Made by a program: the position numbers and the translations under genes. From the NCBI GenBank assembly GCA_963718065.1, contig CAVQYE010000003.1, positions 1 through 64,000 of the forward strand: a DNA stretch of 64,000 nt, given 5' to 3'. Position 1 is the stretch's first letter. Each line of letters opens with the position of its first letter. Of this stretch, positions 51,146 through 60,182 are shown piece by piece. The stretch is from CAVPGP01 sp963718065 (GTDB lineage Bacteria > Actinomycetota > Thermoleophilia > Gaiellales > Gaiellaceae). The notes below the pieces were generated by a model. That model had not been told where the DNA came from. It saw nothing but the letters and a program-made list of their open reading frames with translations, and ran no database searches.

Positions 51146-51177
51146 GCGATCCACCGGGCTTCGGCCCGGTGGATCGC
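51146..51177. terminator. Hairpin terminator after the peroxidase gene
   Basis: GCGATCCACCGGG (51146-51158) and CCCGGTGGATCGC (51165-51177) pair perfectly around CTTCGG, 30 nt after the stop. No U run follows. Confidence 0.7.
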
Positions 51178-51238
51178 GTCCTGCCTCGACGCCGAGATAC
51201 CCTGACGCCGTGGCGACCGTGCTCGCGAGGCTTCAGGG

Positions 51239-52018
51239 GTGAACGAGCCGCCTCTTGCAGCCTTCGGGCTGGCCGGCGAGCCGGTGCCGCTCGAGGGCGG
51301 CCGCGGGACTGCGCTGCTCGTCGGCGACGTCGTGCTCAAGCCGGCGGGCGACCCGCACGAGGAGACATGGCGCGCCGTCCTCTACGAGCGCACGATCAAG
51401 AACGGCTTCCGCCTGCCGAGGCCGCGACGTGCTGCGGACGGACGTATCGTCGTCGACGGCTGGATCGCGCTCGAGCGTCTCGACGGGGAGCATTCGACGG
51501 ATCGCCAGCTCGACGTGCTCGCTCTCTCGCAGCGCTTCCACCGGGCGATCGCGCTCGAGCCGCGGCCGTCGTTCCTCGACCGCGCGAGCGATCCCTGGAC
51601 GACGACTCAGCGCGCTGTCTGGGGCAAGACGCCGCTCGAGCCGTATCTCGGCCTGAAGCACGTGGCAAAGCTCGCCGAGGTGCTCCGCCCGGTCGAAGGG
51701 CGGCCGCAGCTCGTGCACAGCGACCTGACGTCGAACGTCCTCTTCGCCGATCCCCTCCCGCCGGCGATCATCGATGTCTCCCCGTGGTGGGCGCCGCCGG
51801 AGTACGCGCGGGCGATCGTCGTCGCCGACTCGCTCCTCTGGCATGACGCCGATCACGGGCTCGCCGATCTCGTCGACCCGCAGTTTCTTCTGCGCGCCGT
51901 CCTCTTCCGGAAGATCGTCGACCGGCTGCTTCGCCCCGACGAGGCCGAGCGCCCCGATGAGGACGATCACTACGGCCCGGTCGTCGAGCTCGCGGTGGCG
52001 CGCGCCGGGATACGCTGA
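51239..52018 (+). CDS. TIGR02569-like actinobacterial kinase-fold protein
   Basis: 259 residues, GTG start. LEGGRGTALLVGDVVLKPAG and VDGWIALERLDGEH resemble the N-lobe of aminoglycoside phosphotransferase-type proteins; QLVHSDLTSNVLF is the catalytic loop with HxD-N, and PAIIDVSPWWAPPEYARAIV holds the metal Asp. This matches a conserved actinobacterial family of unknown substrate. It is followed 5 nt later by ctaA. Confidence 0.75.
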   Translation: MNEPPLAAFGLAGEPVPLEGGRGTALLVGDVVLKPAGDPHEETWRAVLYERTIKNGFRLPRPRRAADGRIVVDGWIALERLDGEHSTDRQLDVLALSQRFHRAIALEPRPSFLDRASDPWTTTQRAVWGKTPLEPYLGLKHVAKLAEVLRPVEGRPQLVHSDLTSNVLFADPLPPAIIDVSPWWAPPEYARAIVVADSLLWHDADHGLADLVDPQFLLRAVLFRKIVDRLLRPDEAERPDEDDHYGPVVELAVARAGIR

Positions 52019-52023
52019 CACCC

Positions 52024-52947
52024 GTGGCGACCGTGCTCCCGAAGCTCCGCACACTCGAGCTCTCGGCGACGCGCTACCGGACGATCGCCACGGCTGCGGC
52101 GGTCGGGTTGCTCGTGATCGTCGCCACGGGCGCAACCGTGCGCCTGACGGCTTCCGGGCTCGGCTGCCAGCACTGGCCCGGGTGCACGAAGGGCAACCCG
52201 CTGCCGGAGAAGGACTACCACGCGTTCATCGAGTTCGGGAACCGGATGGTCAGCGCCGTGACGATCGTGCTCGTGCTGCTCTCCTGGCTCGGTGCGCAGC
52301 GGACGCCCGGGCTTCCGCGCTGGGTGAAACGAGCCGCGGCGGCGACGTTCCTCGGCACGCTCGCGCAGGCGCCGCTCGGGGCGATCACGGTCTACTCGGA
52401 TCTGAATCCCTACCTCGTGATGACGCACCTCTTCCTCTCGCTCGTCGTCCTCGCGATCGGCGTCGTCGTGGCGGTCGAGGCATGGGGGCTCGCGACGGGG
52501 CGCGTGGAGCCGTACCTGCCGCGCTGGGCGCAGCAAGGCGTGCTCCTGCTCGCCGCGCTGAATCTCGGGCTGCTCGTCAGCGGCGCATTCGTGACGGCGG
52601 CGGGGCCGCATCCCGGAGGCGTCGCGGTCCGCCGGGTGTGGAGCTTCGAGCCCGCGGTCTACGTGCACGTGCGCGTCACCGCGGCGTTCGCGATCGCGTT
52701 CCTCGTCGCGATCGCCTACTTGTGGCGCAACCGCGACCGCTGGCCCGGCCTCTTTCGCGTCGGCCTCATCGTCTTCTGCCTCTTGATCGTGCAGATGGCC
52801 ATCGGCGAGATCCAATACCGCACCAAGCTCCCGTGGTGGCTCGTGCTCGTGCACGTCGTCGCGGGCACGGCCGTCTGGGCCGGAATCGTGGCGCTGGCAG
52901 CGCTTTTTCGCCGTCCGATCGCGGCTGTCGCACCCCGCCACGGATAG
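52024..52947 (+). CDS. ctaA: Heme A synthase (CtaA/COX15)
   Basis: Converts heme O to heme A for cytochrome c oxidase. 307 residues, GTG start, eight hydrophobic segments. The conserved extracytoplasmic Cys pair is in SGLGCQHWPGCTKGN (Cys48, Cys54), followed by HAFIEFGNRMVSA; the His usual in HR is Asn here, as I recall from other actinobacteria. MTHLFLSLVVL and VHVVAGTAVWAG hold the second heme ligands. Implies aerobic respiration with an aa3-type oxidase. Confidence 0.9.
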   Translation: MATVLPKLRTLELSATRYRTIATAAAVGLLVIVATGATVRLTASGLGCQHWPGCTKGNPLPEKDYHAFIEFGNRMVSAVTIVLVLLSWLGAQRTPGLPRWVKRAAAATFLGTLAQAPLGAITVYSDLNPYLVMTHLFLSLVVLAIGVVVAVEAWGLATGRVEPYLPRWAQQGVLLLAALNLGLLVSGAFVTAAGPHPGGVAVRRVWSFEPAVYVHVRVTAAFAIAFLVAIAYLWRNRDRWPGLFRVGLIVFCLLIVQMAIGEIQYRTKLPWWLVLVHVVAGTAVWAGIVALAALFRRPIAAVAPRHG

Positions 52948-52956
52948 ACTCGCTTC

Positions 52957-53838
52957 ATGGCGGGCTCGCTCCGCATCGACTCACTTCCACGCCTCGAGCG
53001 GCCCATCCTCGTGGCCGCGTTTCGCGGGTGGAACGACGGTGCGCAGGGCGCCTCGCTGGCGGGGGCGTACCTCGCGAAAACGTGGGACGCCGAGCGTTTC
53101 GCGGACATCGACCCGGAGGATTTCTTCGACTTCCAGGTCACCCGTCCGCAGGTGACGCTGATCGACGGCGAGACGCGGCACATCGAATGGCCGGAGACGT
53201 CGTTTCTGCACGCGCGGCCCGACGGCGTCGATCGTGACGTCGTCCTCCTGCTCGGCATCGAGCCGAACAACCGCTGGCGCACGTTCACGGAGAACGTGAT
53301 CGAGCTTGCGCAGCGCATCAACGTCGAGCTCGTCGTCACCCTCGGCGCGCTGCTCGCCGACGTCCCGCACACCCGCCCCTCGCCGGTCACGGGCAGTGCC
53401 AGCGACCCGGCGCTCGTCGAGCAGCTCGGCCTCGGCGTCTCGCGCTACGAGGGGCCGACCGGGATCATCGGCGTGCTGCACGATGCCTGCAAGAAGGCCG
53501 ACATCCCCGCGGCGAGCCTCTGGGCCGCCGTGCCTCACTACGTGCAGCTGACGCCGAGCCCGCGGGCAGCCGAGGCACTGTGCGTGCGGCTCGCCGACAT
53601 CCTCGGCGCGAAGCTCGACGTCAGCGAGCTCGAGGAGGCGGGGCGCTCCTACGCGGAGCAGGTGACCGAGGCGGTCTCGTCGGACGCCGAGACCCAGGCG
53701 TACGTCGAGGAGCTCGAGCAGCGCGTCGACCAGCTCGAGCAGGAGCTCAACCTGCCGTCGGGCGACTCGATCGCAGCCGAGCTGACGCGCTTCCTGAAGG
53801 AGCGCGACGACAACGGCGCACCCGGCTCAGAGCACTAA
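52957..53838 (+). CDS. PAC2-family protein (proteasome assembly chaperone-like)
   Basis: 293 residues. ERPILVAAFRGWNDGAQGAS at the start, PQVTLIDGETRHIEWPETSF, LLGIEPNNRWRTFTENVIEL and GASLWAAVPHYVQLTPSPRA-like blocks are typical of the actinobacterial PAC2 family. The C-terminal part is coiled-coil-prone (VEELEQRVDQLEQELNLP). Such proteins help assemble proteasomes where these exist. It lies 9 nt after ctaA. Confidence 0.85.
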   Translation: MAGSLRIDSLPRLERPILVAAFRGWNDGAQGASLAGAYLAKTWDAERFADIDPEDFFDFQVTRPQVTLIDGETRHIEWPETSFLHARPDGVDRDVVLLLGIEPNNRWRTFTENVIELAQRINVELVVTLGALLADVPHTRPSPVTGSASDPALVEQLGLGVSRYEGPTGIIGVLHDACKKADIPAASLWAAVPHYVQLTPSPRAAEALCVRLADILGAKLDVSELEEAGRSYAEQVTEAVSSDAETQAYVEELEQRVDQLEQELNLPSGDSIAAELTRFLKERDDNGAPGSEH

Positions 53839-53958
53839 TAGCACCATCAGCTCTGAGCTCTGAACTACACTGCGAGATGACATACAGGCCGCGTTCCTGA
53901 TCGGCGGCCGGGCCAAGAGGCCAAATCAGCGCAAGCTGGAAACCAACAAGGAGGAGAG
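53839..53958 (+). promoter_or_regulatory. Leader with small hairpins before the PnuC fusion gene
   Basis: CTCAGAGC (53826-53833) and GCTCTGAG (53850-53857) form a stem across the PAC2 stop. Further on, GGCC-AAGA-GGCC (53911-53922) and CAGC-GCAA-GCTG (53927-53938, a GNRA loop) lie just before the ribosome site AAGGAGGAGAG. The arrangement suits a leader that could sense a nicotinamide compound, but I could not match it to a named NAD riboswitch. Confidence 0.4.
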
Positions 53959-55671
53959 ATGAAGATCTCCGCAATGGCGCACCGGCCGTGGTTCCACGCG
54001 GCGGCTGCGGTCGCGTTCGTCGTCGGCATGGCGGCCGGCTACCGCTTTGCAGGCGGGCTCGACTTCGTCCAGGGCTGGGGCGGAGGTTTCGCCGCAGTGA
54101 TCGCGACGTTCTTCCTCGTGTTCAAGTCACAGGGGTACTGGGCGTGGATGATCGTCAACGCGGCCCTGTGGACGTATCTGTTCTTCCACGTTCAGCTGCC
54201 GATGCTCGCCTACCTCCAGGTCTCGTTCCTGATCTTCGCCGGCTACGGGGCGCTGCAGTGGTGGCTGCACAGGTCGCGGATCGGAGTCGACTTCCGCTTC
54301 CGCGCGGACATCTTCGGGTCGATGCTCGCGCTCGGCTTGTTCGCGTTCTCCATCGTGGCGTACTGGGACCAGCCGGGCTATCGCGGCACGACCTGGTGGT
54401 GGTTCGAGCTCGCATCGGTGCTCGCCGCGATCGCGGCGATGTGGATGGACGCGTTCCGGTACAAGCTGAACTGGGTCAGCTGGACGGTCTCGAACTGCTT
54501 CTCGGCGCCGCTCTTTCTCCACGGCAGGCTGTGGGGCCCGTTCTGGACGATCTTCCTCTACCAGGCGCTCAACGTGTACGGCTGGATCGTGCGGGTCCGC
54601 GAGGAGCGGGACCTCCGTGCGCCGCGACCACTCGGCGATGAGGGTGACGAGGACGCGCCGGCGATCGGTCGCCGGAGAAGGGGCTCTCGCATGAGACGCG
54701 GACTCGTCTTCGGCAAGTTCATGCCGCTGCATCGCGGCCACGAGCATCTGATCGACACCGCGCTGACGGCGTGCGACGACTTGACGATCGTCGTCTACGA
54801 CAGTGACCCGCTGGACGGCTCCGCGGCCGTGATGCCGATCGAGCTTCGGCTCAGCTGGCTGCGGGAGCTGTACCCGGACGTCGAGAACATCCTGGCCGTC
54901 GACGATCCCGAGAAGCACAACCCCGACCGCGACTCGCCCGCGTACGCGAAGGCGTACGCCACGCAGTTGCAGTTCCTCGGCCCGTTCGATCGTGTCTTCT
55001 CGTCCGAGTCGAACTACGGGGAGTTCGCCCGGGAGCTCGGCGCGACCCATGTCGTCGTCGACGAGTCGAGAGGAACAGTCCCGACATCAGGCACGATCAT
55101 CCGCGCCGACCTCTACGAGCACCGGGGCTGGATCGATCCGCTCGTCTACTCGTCGCTGATCCAGAAGGTGGCCTTCGTCGGCACCGAGTCGTCCGGAAAG
55201 TCGACTCTGGCGCGCGCGTGCGCAGAGGCGTTCGAGACGCTCTGGGTCCACGAGTTCGGCCGCGAGCTCTGGGAGGCCCAGAATCTGACCGGGACGTTCG
55301 CCGACCATCTGAAGACGGCACTAAGGCAGCACCGGCGGGAGCAGGCGGCGTTGCGGCATGCCCGGCGCTTCCTGTTCTGCGATACGAACGCGTGGACGAC
55401 GCTGCAGTGGTCACTGCGCTCCTACGGCACGGCGGATGCCCGTCTACTCGAGCTCGTCGACACCACGATGGGTGACTACATCTGGATCGTGTGCGACAAC
55501 GACTTCGGCTGGATTCAGGATGGAACGCGTGAGATGGCGGACGGTGAGGCGGAGCGGTTTCAGGAGCAGCAGCTGCTCGACCTCTCGGCTCGCGGAATCG
55601 ACTACCACGTCGTCTCCGGGCCGGTGGCGGAGCGGGTCGCGAAGGTGCAGGAGATTCTCGCCGCGGTCTAG
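53959..55671 (+). CDS. PnuC transporter fused to NMN adenylyltransferase and ribosylnicotinamide kinase (NadR-like)
   Basis: 570 residues in three parts. Residues 1-212 are a PnuC nicotinamide riboside channel (seven or so membrane segments; WWWFELASVLAAIAAMWMD and NWVSWTVSN). Residues 213-245 are a charged linker. Residues 246-390 are an NMN adenylyltransferase: GLVFGKFMPLHRGHEHLI (HxGH at 258-261) and VPTSGTIIRADL. Residues 400-570 are a ribosylnicotinamide kinase with the P-loop VGTESSGKSTLARA (407-420). Uptake, phosphorylation and adenylation to NAD could thus be one polypeptide. GGAGAAGGGG lies 7 nt before an internal ATG at 54691, so the soluble part may also be made alone. Confidence 0.9.
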   Translation: MKISAMAHRPWFHAAAAVAFVVGMAAGYRFAGGLDFVQGWGGGFAAVIATFFLVFKSQGYWAWMIVNAALWTYLFFHVQLPMLAYLQVSFLIFAGYGALQWWLHRSRIGVDFRFRADIFGSMLALGLFAFSIVAYWDQPGYRGTTWWWFELASVLAAIAAMWMDAFRYKLNWVSWTVSNCFSAPLFLHGRLWGPFWTIFLYQALNVYGWIVRVREERDLRAPRPLGDEGDEDAPAIGRRRRGSRMRRGLVFGKFMPLHRGHEHLIDTALTACDDLTIVVYDSDPLDGSAAVMPIELRLSWLRELYPDVENILAVDDPEKHNPDRDSPAYAKAYATQLQFLGPFDRVFSSESNYGEFARELGATHVVVDESRGTVPTSGTIIRADLYEHRGWIDPLVYSSLIQKVAFVGTESSGKSTLARACAEAFETLWVHEFGRELWEAQNLTGTFADHLKTALRQHRREQAALRHARRFLFCDTNAWTTLQWSLRSYGTADARLLELVDTTMGDYIWIVCDNDFGWIQDGTREMADGEAERFQEQQLLDLSARGIDYHVVSGPVAERVAKVQEILAAV

Positions 55672-57293
55672 CCGAACGTGAACGCGTAGCCCGCGACGCC
55701 CGGCGAGAAGCGCAGCTCGAGCAGCGCGTCCTTCGTCGGACCGTTGCGCAGCGTGTAGAGCCTGTACGAGTCGACTCGCACCGTTCTTTGCGGCCTGCCG
55801 TCGACGAGCACCTGGACGGTGCCCTTGCCGCCGAGCACGAGGTAGACCTTGCTCGCGAGGAAGCGGTAGCGGAGCCTCGCGTCGGGGCCCGCGACGGCGC
55901 GCTCGGCCTCGATCTTCCAGGTGCCCGCGAACGCCTGCTCGTTCTGCTGCATCGACGCGGGGAAGCTGTAGCGCTGGAAGCGATTCTGGGCGACCGGCGA
56001 GCCGCTGTAGTTCTGCGCGCGCTGGTAGCCGAGGTAGGTCTCGGGCGACAGCAGTCCCTTGGGCGTCGTGTCGGCGACCGGGTGGGCGAGCGAGCCCTTC
56101 GCGGCGAGGAGCGTTCGAATCAGGTGCTCGGTCTCGCCGTACTGGCCCTCGCCGAAGTGCGCGTGGCGCACGTGGCCCTGCTTGTCGACCAGGTACTCGG
56201 CGGGCCAGTACTGGTTGCCGTAGGCGTTCCAGGTTGCGTAGTCGTTGTCCTGGACGACGGGGTACTTGACGCCGAGCCGGTCGGTCGCGGCCGAGACGTT
56301 CGAGGACTCGTGCTCGAAGGCGAACTCCGGCGTGTGCACGCCGATGATCACGAGCCCCTGCTTGCGATATGTCGCATCCCAGGCCTCGAGGTGCGGCAGC
56401 GTGCGCAGGCAGTTGATGCACGAGTACGTCCAGAAGTCGATCAGCACCACCTTGCCGCGCAGCGCCTTCATCGTCAGCGGCGGCGAGTTGAACCAACGAC
56501 CGCCCGCGACGAGCTCCGGCGCCTCGCCATAGTCGGGGAGATCGCCGGTCTTCTTCGGCTTCGCCGCCGCCAGGGCCTTGCCGCCGCCGGTGACCTTCGC
56601 GAGCTCCCGTTTCGCGGTGCCGTTCGCTTCGACCTTCCGCTGCAGGAAGTCGGTGTAGCCGGGCGTAAACGTGGCGATGTTGTCGTCAACGTGGAAAACC
56701 AGCCCGAGCGCCACGACGGCGATCGCGACTCCCGCCACGTTGCGCACGAGCACCGCGTGCGCACGCAGGCGCCCGGCTGCCTTCGTGCCGCCGTAGGCGA
56801 TCAGGAGCATCGGCACCGCCGCGCCGAGGGCGTACGCGACTGTCAGCACGAGCGCGCGCAGGCCGACGTCGTTGTTCGCAGCGACGACGGAGACCGTCGC
56901 GAGAACGGGTCCCGCGCAGGGGACGAAGACAAGCCCGAGACTCGCGCCGAGGACGAAGCCGCCGCCGGCATTCTGCGGTCGTAGGCGCGTCAACGACGCG
57001 AAGGGCCGCTCGACCCAGAGCGCGACCTGCGGTACGAGCAGCGTCGCCGCCAGCAGGAAGAGGAGTGCGATCGCGAGATTGCGGAGGAAGTCGGCCGGGA
57101 GTCCGAGCTTGTCGAGGATCCACGTCGCGAAGAGCGTGAAGACGCTGAAGCTGAGCACGAGGCCCGTGACGATGCGCAAGGGCTTGCGCCCGGTCGCCCC
57201 GCCGGCGAGCAGGATCGGCAGGACGGGGAGCACACAGGGCGAAACGGCGGTGACGACGCCCGCGACGAAGCCGATGCCGATCAGGAACAGCAA
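55668..57293 (-). CDS. dipZ: DipZ-type protein: CcdA membrane domain plus thioredoxin-like domain
   Basis: 541 residues, TTG at 57293. The N-terminal CcdA-like part has six hydrophobic segments and the cysteine pair Cys20 (SPCVLPVLP) and Cys126 (FVPCAGPV), which carries electrons across the membrane. A thioredoxin-like domain follows with IDFWTYSCINCLRTLPH (Cys292, Cys295) and HTPEFAFEHESSNV, and the C-terminal 100 residues form a beta-rich domain. This is the architecture of mycobacterial DipZ. It converges with the PnuC fusion with stops overlapping in CTAG. Confidence 0.9.
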   Translation of the reverse strand: MLFLIGIGFVAGVVTAVSPCVLPVLPILLAGGATGRKPLRIVTGLVLSFSVFTLFATWILDKLGLPADFLRNLAIALLFLLAATLLVPQVALWVERPFASLTRLRPQNAGGGFVLGASLGLVFVPCAGPVLATVSVVAANNDVGLRALVLTVAYALGAAVPMLLIAYGGTKAAGRLRAHAVLVRNVAGVAIAVVALGLVFHVDDNIATFTPGYTDFLQRKVEANGTAKRELAKVTGGGKALAAAKPKKTGDLPDYGEAPELVAGGRWFNSPPLTMKALRGKVVLIDFWTYSCINCLRTLPHLEAWDATYRKQGLVIIGVHTPEFAFEHESSNVSAATDRLGVKYPVVQDNDYATWNAYGNQYWPAEYLVDKQGHVRHAHFGEGQYGETEHLIRTLLAAKGSLAHPVADTTPKGLLSPETYLGYQRAQNYSGSPVAQNRFQRYSFPASMQQNEQAFAGTWKIEAERAVAGPDARLRYRFLASKVYLVLGGKGTVQVLVDGRPQRTVRVDSYRLYTLRNGPTKDALLELRFSPGVAGYAFTFG

Positions 57294-57373
57294 CGCGGTC
57301 CAGTCTGCACTCTCAGAGGTTCGTTACAGTCGGACGATCGGTTGTGCGCGAGCCGTTGCGGCCCGCAGCCGCA

Positions 57374-60046
57374 TCAGGCGGCTTCGCCTTCACCCCGCGC
57401 CGGCCCGGACTCGGCCGGCTCTGGCTTGGCCGGCTCTGGTGTGGCGGGTTGGGACGGCTGTGTGGACTCGGACGGCTGGGCTCCGTTCCGGCTGCCGTCG
57501 CGTGGCGCGGCTCCGGCCGCGCCTGCCGGCTTGCGGCGCCTGCGGCGGCGCTTCTTCGGCGCGGCCGGCTGCTCCGTCCCGTCGGCGGATGCGCCTTCTC
57601 CCGGCGCGGCGCCATTCTGCGTCCCGCCGGCCTGCGTCCCGCCTGCCCCGGCCTCGCCGGGCTTTCTCTTGTTCCGCCGGCGGCGGCGCTTGCGCGTCGG
57701 CCCGGTGTTCGGCTGCGGCAGGTTCTCCGCGAGCGCCTCGGCCACCTCTTCGATCGAGCCGAGCTCCTCGCGCGCGTCCTCGATCATCCTGGTCGCGCGG
57801 GGCGTGTACGCCTCGGCGGAGGCGAGCAGCCCGGCGGCGACGTGTGGCGGCACGCCCTTGGCGGCCGCGATCAGCTTGATCGCGTTCTCCTCGTGGCGGT
57901 GGCCGCGGGAGTTGGCGAGCGCGCCGAGCAGCCGCTTCGCGTCCGGGAACTCCTGGCTCGCCTTCCGGTCGAGCACCTTGCGCACCGCACGCGCGAGACG
58001 CCAGGTCCAGCGCGCGAGCGTCTGGTCGGGCGCGACGGGCTTCCGCTCGGCTATCGCCTTCAGGAGCAGTCTCGCCCCGGCGGCGCGGTCCTTCTCCCAC
58101 GGCGGCGCCTGGCTGACGAGGGTCACGAGATCGTCGAAGTCCGCGCTGTCGATCGGCATCGAGACGCGGTCGGCGAGCGCGATCAGCCGCAGCCGGCGAT
58201 TCGGATTCTCGCCGGCACAGATCTTCAGGAACTGCGCCAGCGCCCGCTTGGACGCGCCGCGCTCGGTGAACTTCTTCACCATCTCGGTGCGCTCGTCGAA
58301 GCGCATGTTCCGCGCCGCGACTGTCGCCCAGATCTCCTGCTCCTCCTCGTCGAGGTACTTCGGGTCGATCCGCTGCCACTCGCGGCGGATCACCTCGATG
58401 CGGCGGCTCACATCCGGGGTGACCGGAACGAGCCACTGCGCCGGGGTCAGCTTGCGGCGGGCGCGGCGCTGCTGCCGACGGCGGGGCGCCGGGGTGACGC
58501 GGGCGCCCTCGCGATAGAAATCGGCGTCGAGCAGCGAGTGGAGCGAGACGACCCGCTCGTTGTGCGTCGCGGCCTTCGGGACGAAGTCGACGACGATGCC
58601 CGCCTCCTTGCGCGGATGCGTCCGCATGATCCGCCCGATCCGCTGCTGGTAGACGCGCTTGGACGCCGTCGGCGCGAGGTGCATGACCACGGTCGCGCGC
58701 GGTGAGTTCCAGCCCTCGGCGAGCAGCATCGCGTTGATCAGGACGTCGATCTCGTTGCGCTCGTACGCGGCCAGGATCTCGGCGAGCTTGACGGGAGGCG
58801 TTCGCCCGGAGACCGCCTCGGCCTTGATCCCGACGGCGCGGAACTCGGATGCGAGGTTGTACGCATGCTCGACGCCGGCGGCATACACGACGCCCGGCGC
58901 CGAGTCGAACCGCTCCTTGTAGAGGCTCGCCGCGGCGAGGTTCAGTGCCTGGTGGTCGAGGGCCTTCGCCAGCTCGCCTTCGTCGAAGTCGCCGCCGATG
59001 ATCGGCACGTTGTGGATCGCGGCCACCGGCGGCACGCGCAGCGAGCGGAGCGGTGCGATCAGTCCGCGGCGGGCAGCGTCGGCGAGCGGGAGGTCGTCGA
59101 CCGAAGCGGGGAAGACGTCCGAGACCTGCTTGGCGATCAGCTGCTCGGTCGCGGTCATGCCGATGTAGACCGGCTCGGGGTAGGAGCGGATCGCGGCGCT
59201 CGTCTTCTCGCCAAGGGCGGTGTGCGCCTCGTCGGCGATGACGAGCTGGTACGCCTCGCGGTCGATGTCGCCGACGTGGCGCGCGAACCAGGCGTAGGTC
59301 TGGATCGTCACCGGCGCTTTCTTCGTGCGGTCGCCGCCGGCGCCGATCGCGCCGGTGAACCGCGGGCCGTACCCGTGCTCGGTGAGCTCGCGCTCGAACT
59401 GCGAGACGAGCAAGCGGCGATGCGTGAGGATCAGGACGCCGAGGGTGCGCGCCGCCTCGATGAAACCGGCCGCGGCGATCGTCTTGCCGGAGGCCGTCGG
59501 GTGGCGGAAGCGGTAGCGGCGGGCCGCGCCGGGATCCTGCTCCGGCGAGGGCGGCTCCAGCTCTTCCTCTTCGTCGTCGGCTTCCGGGATGTCCGGGGTC
59601 GTCTCCTCGAACGACGGGTCGAGCTCCTCGTCCTCGTCGTCCTCCAGCTCATCGCCGTTGCCGTTGCCGTTCAGATCTTCGGGTTGCTTCTGCGCGGCGG
59701 CGATCAGCTCCGTGAGCATGCCGGCGAGCGCGTCGATCTGGTGGCGGCGAAGCTCGGTGCCGGAGGCCAGGTGCGGCGGTTTCTCGGAGAGCACGCGCTC
59801 GAGGCCGAGCATCAGGCCGTAGAGCACCTTCCACTCGGACGACGGCTCCGGCCTGCCGGCTGCCTGCTCCGCGACCGCGTCGTCGAGCGCACGGCGCCGG
59901 GCGGTGCCGGGCGCGAGCACGACGAGAGGATCCTCACCTTCGTGGAGGAACGGTTCGCCTGCCCAGGCTTCGGCGCGAAGGGCGGACTCGCTTAGTGCGT
60001 CCGGGGCCTCCGACGCAGGTGTCGGCTGCTCGATCGTTTCTGACAC
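57374..60046 (-). CDS. Superfamily 2 helicase with acidic insert and basic tail
   Basis: About 890 residues from the GTG at 60046. Motif I is FRHPTASGKTIAAAGFIE, motif Ia LILTHRRLLVSQFERE, motif II VIADEAHTALGEKT, motif III GMTATEQLIAKQV and motif VI YQQRIGRIMRTHP: a DEAH-type SF2 helicase of the UvrB/type III restriction-like group. Before motif I is a very acidic segment (DELEDDEDEELDPSFEE). The C-terminal 130 residues are disordered, with two basic blocks (KRRRRRNKRKPG and KKRRRRRRKPAG) separated by Gly/Ala/Pro and a Glu-Pro rich end. The role, on DNA or RNA, is unknown. Confidence 0.85.
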   Translation of the reverse strand: MSETIEQPTPASEAPDALSESALRAEAWAGEPFLHEGEDPLVVLAPGTARRRALDDAVAEQAAGRPEPSSEWKVLYGLMLGLERVLSEKPPHLASGTELRRHQIDALAGMLTELIAAAQKQPEDLNGNGNGDELEDDEDEELDPSFEETTPDIPEADDEEEELEPPSPEQDPGAARRYRFRHPTASGKTIAAAGFIEAARTLGVLILTHRRLLVSQFERELTEHGYGPRFTGAIGAGGDRTKKAPVTIQTYAWFARHVGDIDREAYQLVIADEAHTALGEKTSAAIRSYPEPVYIGMTATEQLIAKQVSDVFPASVDDLPLADAARRGLIAPLRSLRVPPVAAIHNVPIIGGDFDEGELAKALDHQALNLAAASLYKERFDSAPGVVYAAGVEHAYNLASEFRAVGIKAEAVSGRTPPVKLAEILAAYERNEIDVLINAMLLAEGWNSPRATVVMHLAPTASKRVYQQRIGRIMRTHPRKEAGIVVDFVPKAATHNERVVSLHSLLDADFYREGARVTPAPRRRQQRRARRKLTPAQWLVPVTPDVSRRIEVIRREWQRIDPKYLDEEEQEIWATVAARNMRFDERTEMVKKFTERGASKRALAQFLKICAGENPNRRLRLIALADRVSMPIDSADFDDLVTLVSQAPPWEKDRAAGARLLLKAIAERKPVAPDQTLARWTWRLARAVRKVLDRKASQEFPDAKRLLGALANSRGHRHEENAIKLIAAAKGVPPHVAAGLLASAEAYTPRATRMIEDAREELGSIEEVAEALAENLPQPNTGPTRKRRRRRNKRKPGEAGAGGTQAGGTQNGAAPGEGASADGTEQPAAPKKRRRRRRKPAGAAGAAPRDGSRNGAQPSESTQPSQPATPEPAKPEPAESGPARGEGEAA

Positions 60047-60182
60047 TGCCGTTTTTAGAGAAGTAGCGCAGCACGGAACGGTGCTGCAGCGTTTGAACCA
60101 GAGGTTGCCGCCCGCCACGGATGACCCACGCGAGCGTCTTGTCAAGCATAGCCGATCCTGCGGCGGATCGAACAACATGTCT
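60047..60182. other. Intergenic stretch with short hairpins, no gene recognised
   Basis: Holds GCAGCAC-GTGCTGC around GGAACG near 60,080 and CGATCC-GGATCG around TGCGGC near 60,157. It likely carries the promoter of the helicase on the minus strand. Confidence 0.35.
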
